A DNA stretch of 30,823 nt, taken from Candidatus Aminicenantota bacterium (GTDB lineage Bacteria; Acidobacteriota; Aminicenantia; UBA2199). Of this stretch, positions 23,682 through 29,659 are shown piece by piece. The number at the start of each line of letters is the position of its first letter. Position 1 is the first letter of the stretch. The notes beneath the pieces were generated by a model that saw only the letters and a list, made by a program, of their open reading frames with translations, searched no databases and was not told the origin of the DNA. The DNA lies in contig CP070627.1 in the NCBI GenBank assembly GCA_020355945.1, positions 7,722,261 through 7,753,083 on the forward strand. Reading direction: 5' to 3'. The translations under genes were made by a program, and so were the position numbers.

Positions 23682-25060
23682 CGTTGGAGAGGCGTTCTTT
23701 GACCGTCTTCGGTATGGTAAGATTAATGTTAATGGTATTTTTAATATTCACGCCAGCATTGTATGGAGACGACTGCACCACTTCGGAGTGTCATACGGAA
23801 TTTAAACAAATGAAAAAGCTGCATTTCCCGGCAGAAGATGACTGTACTCGGTGCCATGACAAAATCGGGAAACACAAATTTAAACTGGTAGAACAGCGGG
23901 AACTTTGTTTTGACTGCCACGACGAAAACAGGAAACGAAAACACGTTCACGAAGCGGTTATCTCCCTGGAATGCAGTTCCTGTCACAATTCTCATGGAGG
24001 CAATTATAAGTATTATTTATTATCGGAACGAATAGATACCATGTGTTTTGAATGTCATGATAAAGCCCCCATGACCAAAAAAACGGTTCACCAACCCCTG
24101 GCCGAAGGAGACTGCACCGCCTGTCACAAACCCCATTCCTCGGATTACCCGGTATTATTAACCTCGAAAAAAGAGGAATTTTGTATCAAATGCCATGAGG
24201 ATATGGCGTTTCTATTGAAGAAAAGTGATAAATTAAAGGTTCACTCGATTGTCGGAGAAGGGTGTGAGAATTGTCACAACCCCCACTCCACCGATTACCA
24301 ATACATGTTAGCCGCTGCCCCCGGGGACATATGCGGGACCTGTCATGAAGAGATCGGGGAAAAAGCAAAATCAGCGAAATTCAAACACCTGGCCCTGGAA
24401 AAAGAAAAAAAATGCCTCACCTGTCATGAGGCTCACGCCTCAGCCTTTGCATCCAATTTGATAAAAAAACAAACGGAACTTTGTATCGATTGTCACAACA
24501 AATGGATTAAAGGAACCGATGGAAAAGAGTTTAACATTTATAAAATAGTGAAAGATAATCCCTACAAGCACCAGCCCTTAGAAAGCGGGGAATGCCAGGG
24601 TTGTCATGATCCTCACGGTTCTGATTTTTACAAAATCCTGAATGCTCAATACCCGTCCAGGTTCTATTCGGAATTTAATGTGGAGAATTATGAGTTTTGT
24701 TTCCAGTGTCATGATTCGGCCCTGGCAACAGAGAAATCAGCGAGAAAAGACACCAATTTCCGTGACGGCACTCGAAATCTTCATTACCTTCATGTGAACC
24801 TTAAGAAGGGAAGAACCTGCCGGGCGTGTCATCAGGTACATGCCGGCAAAAATAAGAAATTGGTCCGAGACCATGTTCCTTTTGGGAGCTGGAGTCTTCC
24901 CATAAATTTTAAAAAGACAGCCGATGGAGGAAGTTGCAGTCCTGGCTGCCATAAACCCTTCACCTATTCACGTAATCCACGTACACACATACAAGAGGAA
25001 AGTAAAAAATATCAAACAAAATGCGTACTCCCGCCCCATTTTCCGAAAGCCCCATCATAA
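23600..25060 (+). CDS. Large multiheme c-type cytochrome (13 CxxCH plus CX4CH and CX3CH)
   Basis: Thirteen standard sites (CTRCH, CFDCH, CSSCH, CFECH, CTACH, CIKCH, CENCH, CGTCH, CLTCH, CIDCH, CQGCH, CFQCH, CRACH) alternate with distal-type His (LHFP, VHEA, VHQP, VHSI, KHLA, KHQP, LHYLH), with spacing of about 25-45 residues, as in doubled-CXXCH c3-like proteins. CTTSECH at the start of the mature protein (CX4CH) and CSPGCH near the end (CX3CH) could bring the total to 15. The ATG at 23600 has AAGGTGAT upstream, but then about 40 repeat-derived residues precede the signal peptide (MVRLMLMVFLIFTPALYG). The ancestral start was probably ATG 23714. The last gene of the operon, probably the periplasmic electron reservoir or wire. 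Confidence 0.88.
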   Translation: MKNILRNKTTSNRLPAPRGPLDPRKSFSLERRSLTVFGMVRLMLMVFLIFTPALYGDDCTTSECHTEFKQMKKLHFPAEDDCTRCHDKIGKHKFKLVEQRELCFDCHDENRKRKHVHEAVISLECSSCHNSHGGNYKYYLLSERIDTMCFECHDKAPMTKKTVHQPLAEGDCTACHKPHSSDYPVLLTSKKEEFCIKCHEDMAFLLKKSDKLKVHSIVGEGCENCHNPHSTDYQYMLAAAPGDICGTCHEEIGEKAKSAKFKHLALEKEKKCLTCHEAHASAFASNLIKKQTELCIDCHNKWIKGTDGKEFNIYKIVKDNPYKHQPLESGECQGCHDPHGSDFYKILNAQYPSRFYSEFNVENYEFCFQCHDSALATEKSARKDTNFRDGTRNLHYLHVNLKKGRTCRACHQVHAGKNKKLVRDHVPFGSWSLPINFKKTADGGSCSPGCHKPFTYSRNPRTHIQEESKKYQTKCVLPPHFPKAPS

Positions 25061-25481
25061 GGGAAAAACCGTTTCCAGGAAATTATCTCCGGGATTTTTT
25101 TCGTTTACTATAAACCACTAAAAACCACTAAAAGGTGATAAAAGGGCATTTTCAGCCGAAATTTTCCCCTGGAAACGGCATTTTTGCCATTTTCAGCGAT
25201 TTTGCCCTTTTTTGATGTACTTAATTACAAGTTATCCAGCATTAAGGCCCTCCGGCAACACTATGCCACTACAGGTTGACCTGTTGACCTAATCGACCAT
25301 TATCCGAACTAAAATGCGTACCCCGAACTAACAGGTACGGTTAACCCATTATGTAAACCAAATTACCAACTTAACCCCGCAGTTACCTGCAGGGATTTAA
25401 TCCTGTAACTATGGTGTGTACTCACAGATTGGTGGCAACCCACACCAATGATTCAACCGTTTTTTGTTATGTTGCAATCAG
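25061..25481. other. Gene-free region with hairpins after the cytochrome operon
   Basis: No convincing gene. It includes an 11-base inverted repeat CCGTTTCCAGG/CCTGGAAACGG (25069-25079, 25168-25178). AAAAGGGCA/TGCCCTTTT (25140-25148, 25203-25211) is followed by T residues and could be the operon terminator. There are palindromic stretches near 25380-25415 (AGTTAC...GTAACT) and 25430-25451 (ATTGGTG/CACCAAT). The latter two lie downstream of the minus-strand RiPP precursor and might end its transcript. Confidence 0.4.
25140..25213 (+). terminator. Possible terminator of the cytochrome operon
   Basis: AAAAGGGCA (25140-25148) can pair with TGCCCTTTT (25203-25211), ending in a T run. The 54-base interior, which includes GGCATTTTTGCC, is long for an intrinsic terminator, so confidence is low. 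Confidence 0.3.
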
Positions 25482-25724
25482 TCAACACGTGACGCATGTA
25501 TAGGTGAAATTGCAGGGATAATGAGTACAATCGTCAGAACATAATGTGTCAGTATTACCTGGTGGGCATTGAGTTGTGGGTCGACATGCTATACCTTCAG
25601 TATTACAAAAGCCACAATCCGTTCCTTCGCTAAATCCACCTCGAATAGAGTCCAAACCGTAATTGTTCAGGTTGGAAACGGTTTTTTTGTTTAATCTCAG
25701 TTTTTTCTTGAATTTGGTTTTCAT
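25482..25724 (-). CDS. RiPP precursor peptide, class I lanthipeptide-like (L1a-type leader)
   Basis: The 80-residue peptide has a leader KKLRLNKKTVSNLN...LDSIRGG matching the KKLxLxKxTIxxL...GG pattern of L1a/GG-type natural product precursors. The Gly29-Gly30 end is the expected cleavage site for a C39 peptidase transporter. The 50-residue core has nine Cys (37, 40, 47, 53, 62, 66, 71, 77, 80), ten Thr and two Ser, all that is needed for lanthionine rings or disulfides, and ends TCVTC. The ribosome site AGGAG precedes the ATG. No LanB/LanC, radical SAM enzyme or transporter is in the window, so it is orphan or acts with enzymes encoded elsewhere. A sigma-54-type promoter lies upstream. Confidence 0.85.
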   Translation of the reverse strand: MKTKFKKKLRLNKKTVSNLNNYGLDSIRGGFSEGTDCGFCNTEGIACRPTTQCPPGNTDTLCSDDCTHYPCNFTYTCVTC

Positions 25725-25746
25725 TTTTTTTACTCCTTTTTTGTTT

Positions 25747-25784
25747 ATTTGGCTTGATGGGAATCGACCACTATCTAGCCAAAT
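25747..25784. promoter_or_regulatory. Inverted repeat around the predicted RiPP transcription start
   Basis: ATTTGGCT (25747-25754) and AGCCAAAT (25777-25784) are perfect 8-base complements separated by 22 bases. The right arm lies on the transcription start predicted from the sigma-54-type box, so this may be an operator or a leader hairpin. Confidence 0.4.
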
Positions 25785-25790
25785 GACTAA

Positions 25791-25807
25791 AGCATTTTTC
25801 GTGCCAA
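25791..25807 (-). promoter_or_regulatory. Sigma-54 (-24/-12) promoter of the RiPP precursor
   Basis: Read on the minus strand: TTGGCACG-AAAA-ATGCT. This matches TTGGCACG-N4-TTGC[AT] with a single mismatch, and the GG and GC doublets are exactly 12 bases apart. Transcription would start near 25780, giving a leader of about 56 bases. Sigma-54 needs an AAA+ activator, none of which is encoded in the window. Confidence 0.65.
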
Positions 25808-26034
25808 ATTACGTTTATCACAAATATCTTTTATTGATATGGCTTTTGGAATATTATATTATTTCGACATTATACATAAATCTCCCAATAAGGAGACTGC
25901 TTCATTTGAGAGAAAGATAAAGCATTCAATTATTCAATTATAACGACTGTTTTGAAGGTCTCCCTCTACGGAGATTCAATATCCTTATATAGAGAATAAT
26001 TGGAGTAGAAATAGAGGAGCAGTTGCTGAGAAGT

Positions 26035-26069
26035 CCTCTGAAAGTGGCAATAATACCCACTTTCAGAGG
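26035..26069. other. Perfect 13-bp stem-loop
   Basis: CCTCTGAAAGTGG (26035-26047) and CCACTTTCAGAGG (26057-26069) are exact complements around a 9-base loop. There is no following T run on either strand, so it is not a standard terminator. It might be part of a structured RNA or a recombination site. Confidence 0.6.
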
Positions 26070-26100
26070 CATGGCTTGCCAGGTCTGGATTTTTGGGCTT

Positions 26101-26122
26101 AAAATGGCAAAAATGCCATTTT
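26101..26122. other. AT-rich hairpin AAAATGGCA/TGCCATTTT
   Basis: A perfect 9-bp stem with a 4-base loop, T-rich on its 3' side. A related GGCATTTTTGCCATTTT occurs at 25177-25193, in the opposite orientation, on the other side of the RiPP gene. Confidence 0.5.
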
Positions 26123-26639
26123 TAGCCTGAAAAGCCTAAAATAAAGGGCATTTTTAATTACACATCAAAAATGATGTAGCTCCAGGAGCTGGTGAATAAA
26201 AAAAGGCGTTTTTTCAAGAGATTTCGTGGGTTGCTCTGTGATCCGCGGGAGGGTGGCCGGGTGGCCAGTGCGCAGCGTACATTTAACTTGGTGTACCAGG
26301 CCTTGTCGAGCTGCGGGAATCCTGGACAGTTGAAAACATTTGTTTATATGATTTTTTAAATTTCGGTTCACCAGGTGAACATCAGCCAGGGAAAAAACAG
26401 GACCTGGTATCCGAATTCTTGGCTCTGGTGATCACGGCAGCGGGGAAAATTTCCCAGAGAAAAAAGCAGGACCTGGAACCACACGATCGATACTATCCAC
26501 AGTGACGAATGAAGCGACTTCATGCCCTTTATTTCCGAACTCTATTGCCTACTAATTCCCACCGGCCCCCTAAAACCCCTTTTTCGTTAGGCGCAGGAAG
26601 GTGGATGGGGTTTCTTAAGAAAAATGTGAAATACTTATT

Positions 26640-26649
26640 TTGCCTGTCC
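26640..26649 (+). repeat. Target-site duplication, left copy
   Basis: TTGCCTGTCC at 26640-26649 is repeated directly at 29281-29290, immediately outside the right inverted repeat (one extra C, 26650, on the left). Ten bases fits IS4-family duplications. Confidence 0.8.
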
Positions 26650-26650
26650 C

Positions 26651-26672
26651 GAATGCCGCTAAGTTAAGGCTA
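26651..26672 (+). repeat. Left terminal inverted repeat of the IS element
   Basis: 22 bases, exact reverse complement of 29259-29280; begins GAATGCCGCTAAG. It lies 69 bases beyond the transposase stop codon. Confidence 0.9.
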
Positions 26673-26740
26673 AATTTATTTTATCATTTAATTTTTACCT
26701 CCTAATGTTTCAATATAAAAAATGTTGTATAGTGCATAAT

Positions 26741-27994
26741 TCAAGCATTTTTTCGGTATTTATGTCTGTGTGGAATTTCCATAAATTCATCCCTTGGTTT
26801 CGTAAGTAGTTGAAAGTTTTTTGGTCTTCTTTTCAAAGCTCTTGGTTGTCTTTTTCGTTCTCGTATCGGTATGATATCGCTTGCCAGTATCTGAAAAAAG
26901 ACCTGCATGAAAATTCTTTTTTCTTCCTCTGATTCGATAAAAGGCAATATAGGTATCCACTGTCGTATGGTTGCCAAAGTGCCGGTAAAGCTGATACGGT
27001 ATGGATCAATTCCTTTTTCTATGGCAGCCTGCCAGATAAGAAATCGAACGAAGTTATAAGCAATGGAAAAGATTGATAATTCTTTATGAACCAATTCAGG
27101 AGTTGTGCAGTGTAGTACATCCATGCGCATTGTTGTCTTTAAATCCCTGATAAAGAGTTCAGCCAACCATCGTCTTCGGTAGAGGTCTGCCAGGGCTTGG
27201 GGTGGATATTTTTTGTTGTCCAATAGAGTTGTGGCCAGGGTGATTTTCTTAGTTCGGAAACCTGGATTATTAATGGTGACAGTAACCTGCCGAACCGTAA
27301 TTGATGAAGGGATGGTTTCCCACTGTTGCATTGACAACCAATTAGGGCATGTACCACTTTTTTTCCATTGAACCAGGCAATCATTTTTACCCAACTTTTT
27401 AATACTCTCACTTTCTATTTTGCGTCGCTGATGAAGGCGCATCACACAATCAACTTTTTTATTTGAGAGCATCCAATAATCGGCCAAAGAGCAGAAAGCA
27501 CGATCAGCCAACACCACATCACCTTCCTCATAACAACACCACATCTGATGCCACAGCGTCCGCTCATGAGTCTGAAGGTTGCCCCTGCGGGAATCCAACA
27601 ATATTCCCGTAACCAACGAGAATACCGCTACCCACCTCATGACAGGAAAACCACATCCTTTTTTCTGACTTTCAGGTTGTGGATAAAGGCCCTGGTTCTC
27701 CTCGCTATCCGGCATTGAAAGTGATATGTTACTCATAAAAAGCCACACCTGGGCTTTTTTCAACGCCTCACGGCAGCTCTGTGTTAAACTTAATATCTGT
27801 CCAAAAAAGATCCAGAAGGTACGCCACTGATTGAAAATACGATCTCGAGGAAATACATCTTTATCTTTTTTTCTATCTCTATATACATCTCTACCTGGAA
27901 AGGATACCATGCCTCCAAATAAATTTACTAACTCACATAAAGCTGAACTGGCCACTCGGCCCCAAAAGGTTGACACATAATTATAATTAAGCAT
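26741..27994 (-). CDS. IS4-family DDE transposase, probably inactive (internal deletion)
   Basis: The ATG at 27994 has AGGAGG ten bases upstream; an ATG at 28072 has no such support. Catalytic features seen are the second Asp in VLADRAFCS (Asp164) and the IS4 signature Y-2-R-3-E-6-K in YRRRWLAELFIRDLK (Tyr272, Arg275, Glu279, Lys286), plus SMPDSEENQ and YPQPESQ typical of this subgroup. The segment between SCREALKKAQVWLF (about 73-86) and ISLSMPD (90-96) is far shorter than in relatives, which have some 60-70 residues there ending in the first catalytic Asp (DGT/DGS). That Asp is missing: MSN-I stands directly before SLSMPD. The reading frame is kept, so this is an in-frame deletion that should abolish cleavage activity. 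Confidence 0.85.
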   Translation of the reverse strand: MLNYNYVSTFWGRVASSALCELVNLFGGMVSFPGRDVYRDRKKDKDVFPRDRIFNQWRTFWIFFGQILSLTQSCREALKKAQVWLFMSNISLSMPDSEENQGLYPQPESQKKGCGFPVMRWVAVFSLVTGILLDSRRGNLQTHERTLWHQMWCCYEEGDVVLADRAFCSLADYWMLSNKKVDCVMRLHQRRKIESESIKKLGKNDCLVQWKKSGTCPNWLSMQQWETIPSSITVRQVTVTINNPGFRTKKITLATTLLDNKKYPPQALADLYRRRWLAELFIRDLKTTMRMDVLHCTTPELVHKELSIFSIAYNFVRFLIWQAAIEKGIDPYRISFTGTLATIRQWIPILPFIESEEEKRIFMQVFFQILASDIIPIRERKRQPRALKRRPKNFQLLTKPRDEFMEIPHRHKYRKNA

Positions 27995-28072
27995 CTTGCT
28001 TTTACCTCCTAAATAGTATAAAAAAACAAGTGAATACGAAAACCTCGAAACCCTCAGAGTTTCAAAATTCAT

Positions 28073-28251
28073 TGTTCATTCCTGGAGCAAGGGAGCAAAA
28101 TGCAAGGGATAACGAATCGCATTATCGCATTATCGCATTATCGCATTATCGCATTATTAATTATTAATCTTTTAACTGGTAACTGGTTTACCTCCTCATC
28201 TTTTTTTGTTAAGTGTTAAGTACGTTAAGTACGTTAAGTACGTTAAGTACG
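28073..28251. other. Spacer between transposase and passenger with two microsatellites
   Basis: It holds the 8-bp and 9-bp tandem repeats listed separately and an AT-rich linker. The ribosome site of the transposase lies at its left side (TTTACCTCCT, about 28001-28010 on plus). Confidence 0.6.
28118..28157. repeat. Five copies of the 8-bp unit CGCATTAT
   Basis: Exact copies start at 28118, 28126, 28134, 28142 and 28150. Such a pure short tandem repeat inside an IS is prone to slipped-strand length change. Confidence 0.9.
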
Positions 28252-28259
28252 TTAAGTAC
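28215..28259. repeat. Five copies of the 9-bp unit GTTAAGTAC
   Basis: Exact copies start at 28215, 28224, 28233, 28242 and 28251. The last one includes the stop codon of the DruA-like gene, so slippage here changes the 3' flank but hardly the protein. GTTAAG also occurs in the element's terminal inverted repeats (AAGTTAAGG). Confidence 0.9.
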
Positions 28260-29139
28260 ATAATTTATCTCTGAATGAAACATCAAGTGGATATAGCCAG
28301 ATATCCTTTATCGGTAATAGATAAAGGTTATTTATATCCTGTTTGCCACGCCCTTGAGTCTGACCGACGTGTACCCAATTGGCTGCTTTATAACAGGTAC
28401 CCTTGAAGCGATTTTTCTCTACAAAAGTCTCAAGCAAATAAATCGGATGGTTGTATTTTTTCTGCCAGTCCCGGCTGATCCGCTTACAAATTTTACCCAA
28501 AATATGGCTGGCCAGGTATGGGACACGAACCCAGGGGAGCACAAGAAAGCGGTTATTATTGACCACATAAGAAAGATTTCTGACTCTCTGCTCTGCTGTC
28601 CAACCAATATAATTATCGCGGGGTTTGACTTTCCAGGCAGCGGCCCCAAACATCAAGCAACCAAGTGGTCTCTCATCAACATCGAAAAACATGTACTTGA
28701 GATTTTCCCCTACGGTGCCACTCCAGCCGAGATAATGATAAGCAGAGATAAAATATTTAAACAACCTTAAGCCATACCCTTTCTCCACCGATTGAATATC
28801 TATTGGGTAAAGGTTTTTAAGGGGGGCTTGAATCGGTGTTTTGGAGTGAAGCACCGGTTCTACATGGTTTCTTCGTGTCGGGTTATGATTTTTGTGAACC
28901 TTGTGAATCCCTTTAGGTAATTGGATATGCCCTAGCTGTTCCAATTTACGCAGAAGACTTCGGCAAGCAATATCCTTTAATTCACCGTTTGCCCTTCGCC
29001 AATCCCATAGAACACAGAGTTCTTTAGATAGACGGGAACGATTCCAGGAAGGGTTAGAGATGATGAGACTTTTGACTATGTCTATATCATGCGCAGTTAT
29101 GCTGCGCCCTTGCAAAATAAACTCAACTCCTTGCTCCAT
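28252..29139 (-). CDS. DUF4338 / DruA-like protein, IS passenger
   Basis: The 295-residue protein shows the DUF4338 hallmarks: YHYLGWSGTVGENLKYMFFD, LGCLMFGAAAWKV, RDNYIGW, RNLSYVVNNNRFLVLPWVRV, LASHILG, a basic RISRDW helix, LLETFVEKNRFKGTCYKAANW and VHVGQTQGRGKQD. The N-terminal 90 residues look like a winged-helix DNA-binding part. DruA of Druantia anti-phage systems belongs to this family, but lone members are also frequent next to transposases. Here it lies between intact IS ends, with no DruE helicase or other Druantia gene, so a passenger role (transposition accessory or addiction/defence cargo) is more likely than a complete defence system. The ribosome site is weak. Confidence 0.8.
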   Translation of the reverse strand: MEQGVEFILQGRSITAHDIDIVKSLIISNPSWNRSRLSKELCVLWDWRRANGELKDIACRSLLRKLEQLGHIQLPKGIHKVHKNHNPTRRNHVEPVLHSKTPIQAPLKNLYPIDIQSVEKGYGLRLFKYFISAYHYLGWSGTVGENLKYMFFDVDERPLGCLMFGAAAWKVKPRDNYIGWTAEQRVRNLSYVVNNNRFLVLPWVRVPYLASHILGKICKRISRDWQKKYNHPIYLLETFVEKNRFKGTCYKAANWVHVGQTQGRGKQDINNLYLLPIKDIWLYPLDVSFRDKLCT

Positions 29140-29258
29140 GGTAATAATCTTAACATAGAGTGTTGATTGAGTTCAGTCTTTTGTAAATTTTTTTTGCAAA
29201 AATTTTAATTGGATAATCAATTATAATGGGATAGAGTGTAGAATTATGTAAAAAAAAA

Positions 29259-29280
29259 TAGCCTTAACTTAGCGGCATTC
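29259..29280 (-). repeat. Right terminal inverted repeat of the IS element
   Basis: 22 bases, exact reverse complement of 26651-26672, about 120 bases upstream of the DruA-like start. TTGCCTGTCC follows directly at 29281-29290. Confidence 0.9.
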
Positions 29281-29290
29281 TTGCCTGTCC
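29281..29290 (+). repeat. Target-site duplication, right copy
   Basis: TTGCCTGTCC, identical and in the same orientation as 26640-26649. Confidence 0.8.
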
Positions 29291-29309
29291 TCTTAAATTT
29301 GCTTTTTTT

Positions 29310-29347
29310 CTTCGTGTGCCTTTGTGTACCTTTGTAGCTAAAATTAG
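29310..29347 (+). repeat. Dispersed 38-bp repeat, copy 2
   Basis: Matches 9600-9637 at 34 of 38 positions in the same orientation, ending GCTAAAATTAG. Intergenic, just outside the IS right end. Confidence 0.6.
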
Positions 29348-29440
29348 AAGTGCTGAGAAAGCGTACACCCCCTTGATTTTTTTTGCTCAATCTGCTAAAA
29401 CATTCACACAAATAGTAAAATTATCCTGGCTTTTACTAAA

Positions 29441-29467
29441 TTGGAACAAAATTTGAAAAGATATAAT
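29441..29467 (+). promoter_or_regulatory. Possible promoter for the small ORF and rsmH
   Basis: TTGGAA (29441-29446) and a perfect TATAAT (29462-29467) are separated by only 15 bp. The -10 overlaps the proposed ATG of the 62-residue ORF, so the transcript would start just after it; either that ORF starts later or this promoter serves rsmH only. Confidence 0.35.
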
Positions 29468-29654
29468 GATTTTCAAAATGAAAACAAATAGCGAAAAAAA
29501 CAAAGCCACCGAAACCGAACGCTCTGTGGTGGCTGTCTTTTACCAGACCGATAACTGTAACCAACCGCCCTTATATAAGCTGTTCTCAGTACTACACGGC
29601 AGCCACACCGTTACGGAACTGCCGGTCCAGGAACAGCAGTATTATGACCTTTAA
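29466..29654 (+). CDS. Small hypothetical protein ahead of rsmH (62 aa)
   Basis: I do not recognise it. It is a polar peptide (Lys/Glu-rich start, then VVAVFYQTDNCNQPPLYKLF and HTVTELPVQEQQYYDL) whose codon choice resembles that of rsmH. It stops five bases before the rsmH ATG, as operon partners do. No ribosome site precedes ATG 29466, and a TATAAT box overlaps that codon; ATG 29478 is an alternative. The usual mraZ gene is not at this place. It could be a diverged leader gene or no gene at all. Confidence 0.4.
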   Translation: MIFKMKTNSEKNKATETERSVVAVFYQTDNCNQPPLYKLFSVLHGSHTVTELPVQEQQYYDL

Positions 29655-29659
29655 TCCAA

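Larger units (their letters stand above)
25808..26638. other. Gene-poor region with small stem-loops, no supported gene
   Basis: No frame here has a ribosome site plus recognisable protein. Two small stem-loops TCTCC...GGAGA (about 25882-25897 and 25962-25976), two strong hairpins listed separately, and a loose direct repeat GAAAAAAxCAGGACCTGG (about 26390-26410, 26460-26480) are visible. AAACCCC/GGGGTTT arms around 26573-26612 lie just before the IS left end. Confidence 0.4.
26651..29280. mobile_element. IS4-family insertion element carrying a DruA-like passenger
   Basis: The ends are 22-bp perfect inverted repeats, GAATGCCGCTAAGTTAAGGC plus TA (26651-26672) and its complement (29259-29280). 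They resemble IS231/IS4-type ends, and are flanked by a 10-bp direct repeat TTGCCTGTCC. Inside, both on the minus strand, are an IS4-type DDE transposase (26741-27994) and a DUF4338/DruA-like gene (28252-29139). At 2630 bp the element is larger than a simple IS4-family IS (about 1.4-1.7 kb) because of the passenger. The intact ends and target duplication mean that it arrived as one unit, but the transposase seems damaged, so mobility would need help in trans. Confidence 0.85.
29140..29465. other. Region spanning the IS right end and the rsmH upstream region
   Basis: It contains the right terminal inverted repeat (29259-29280), the right target duplication (29281-29290), the second copy of the 38-bp dispersed repeat (29310-29347) and a candidate promoter at 29441-29467. 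No gene is visible. Confidence 0.6.

Noticed and set aside
26165..26371. 68-residue minus-strand frame between RiPP gene and IS
   Set aside because: No ribosome site and no recognisable protein features; probably chance.
28118..28259. Short repeats considered as CRISPR-like or integration-site arrays
   Set aside because: Units are 8 and 9 bases without spacers; simple microsatellites.
28252..29139. A complete Druantia defence system
   Set aside because: Only the DruA-like gene is present; there is no DruE helicase or other partner, and it sits between IS ends.
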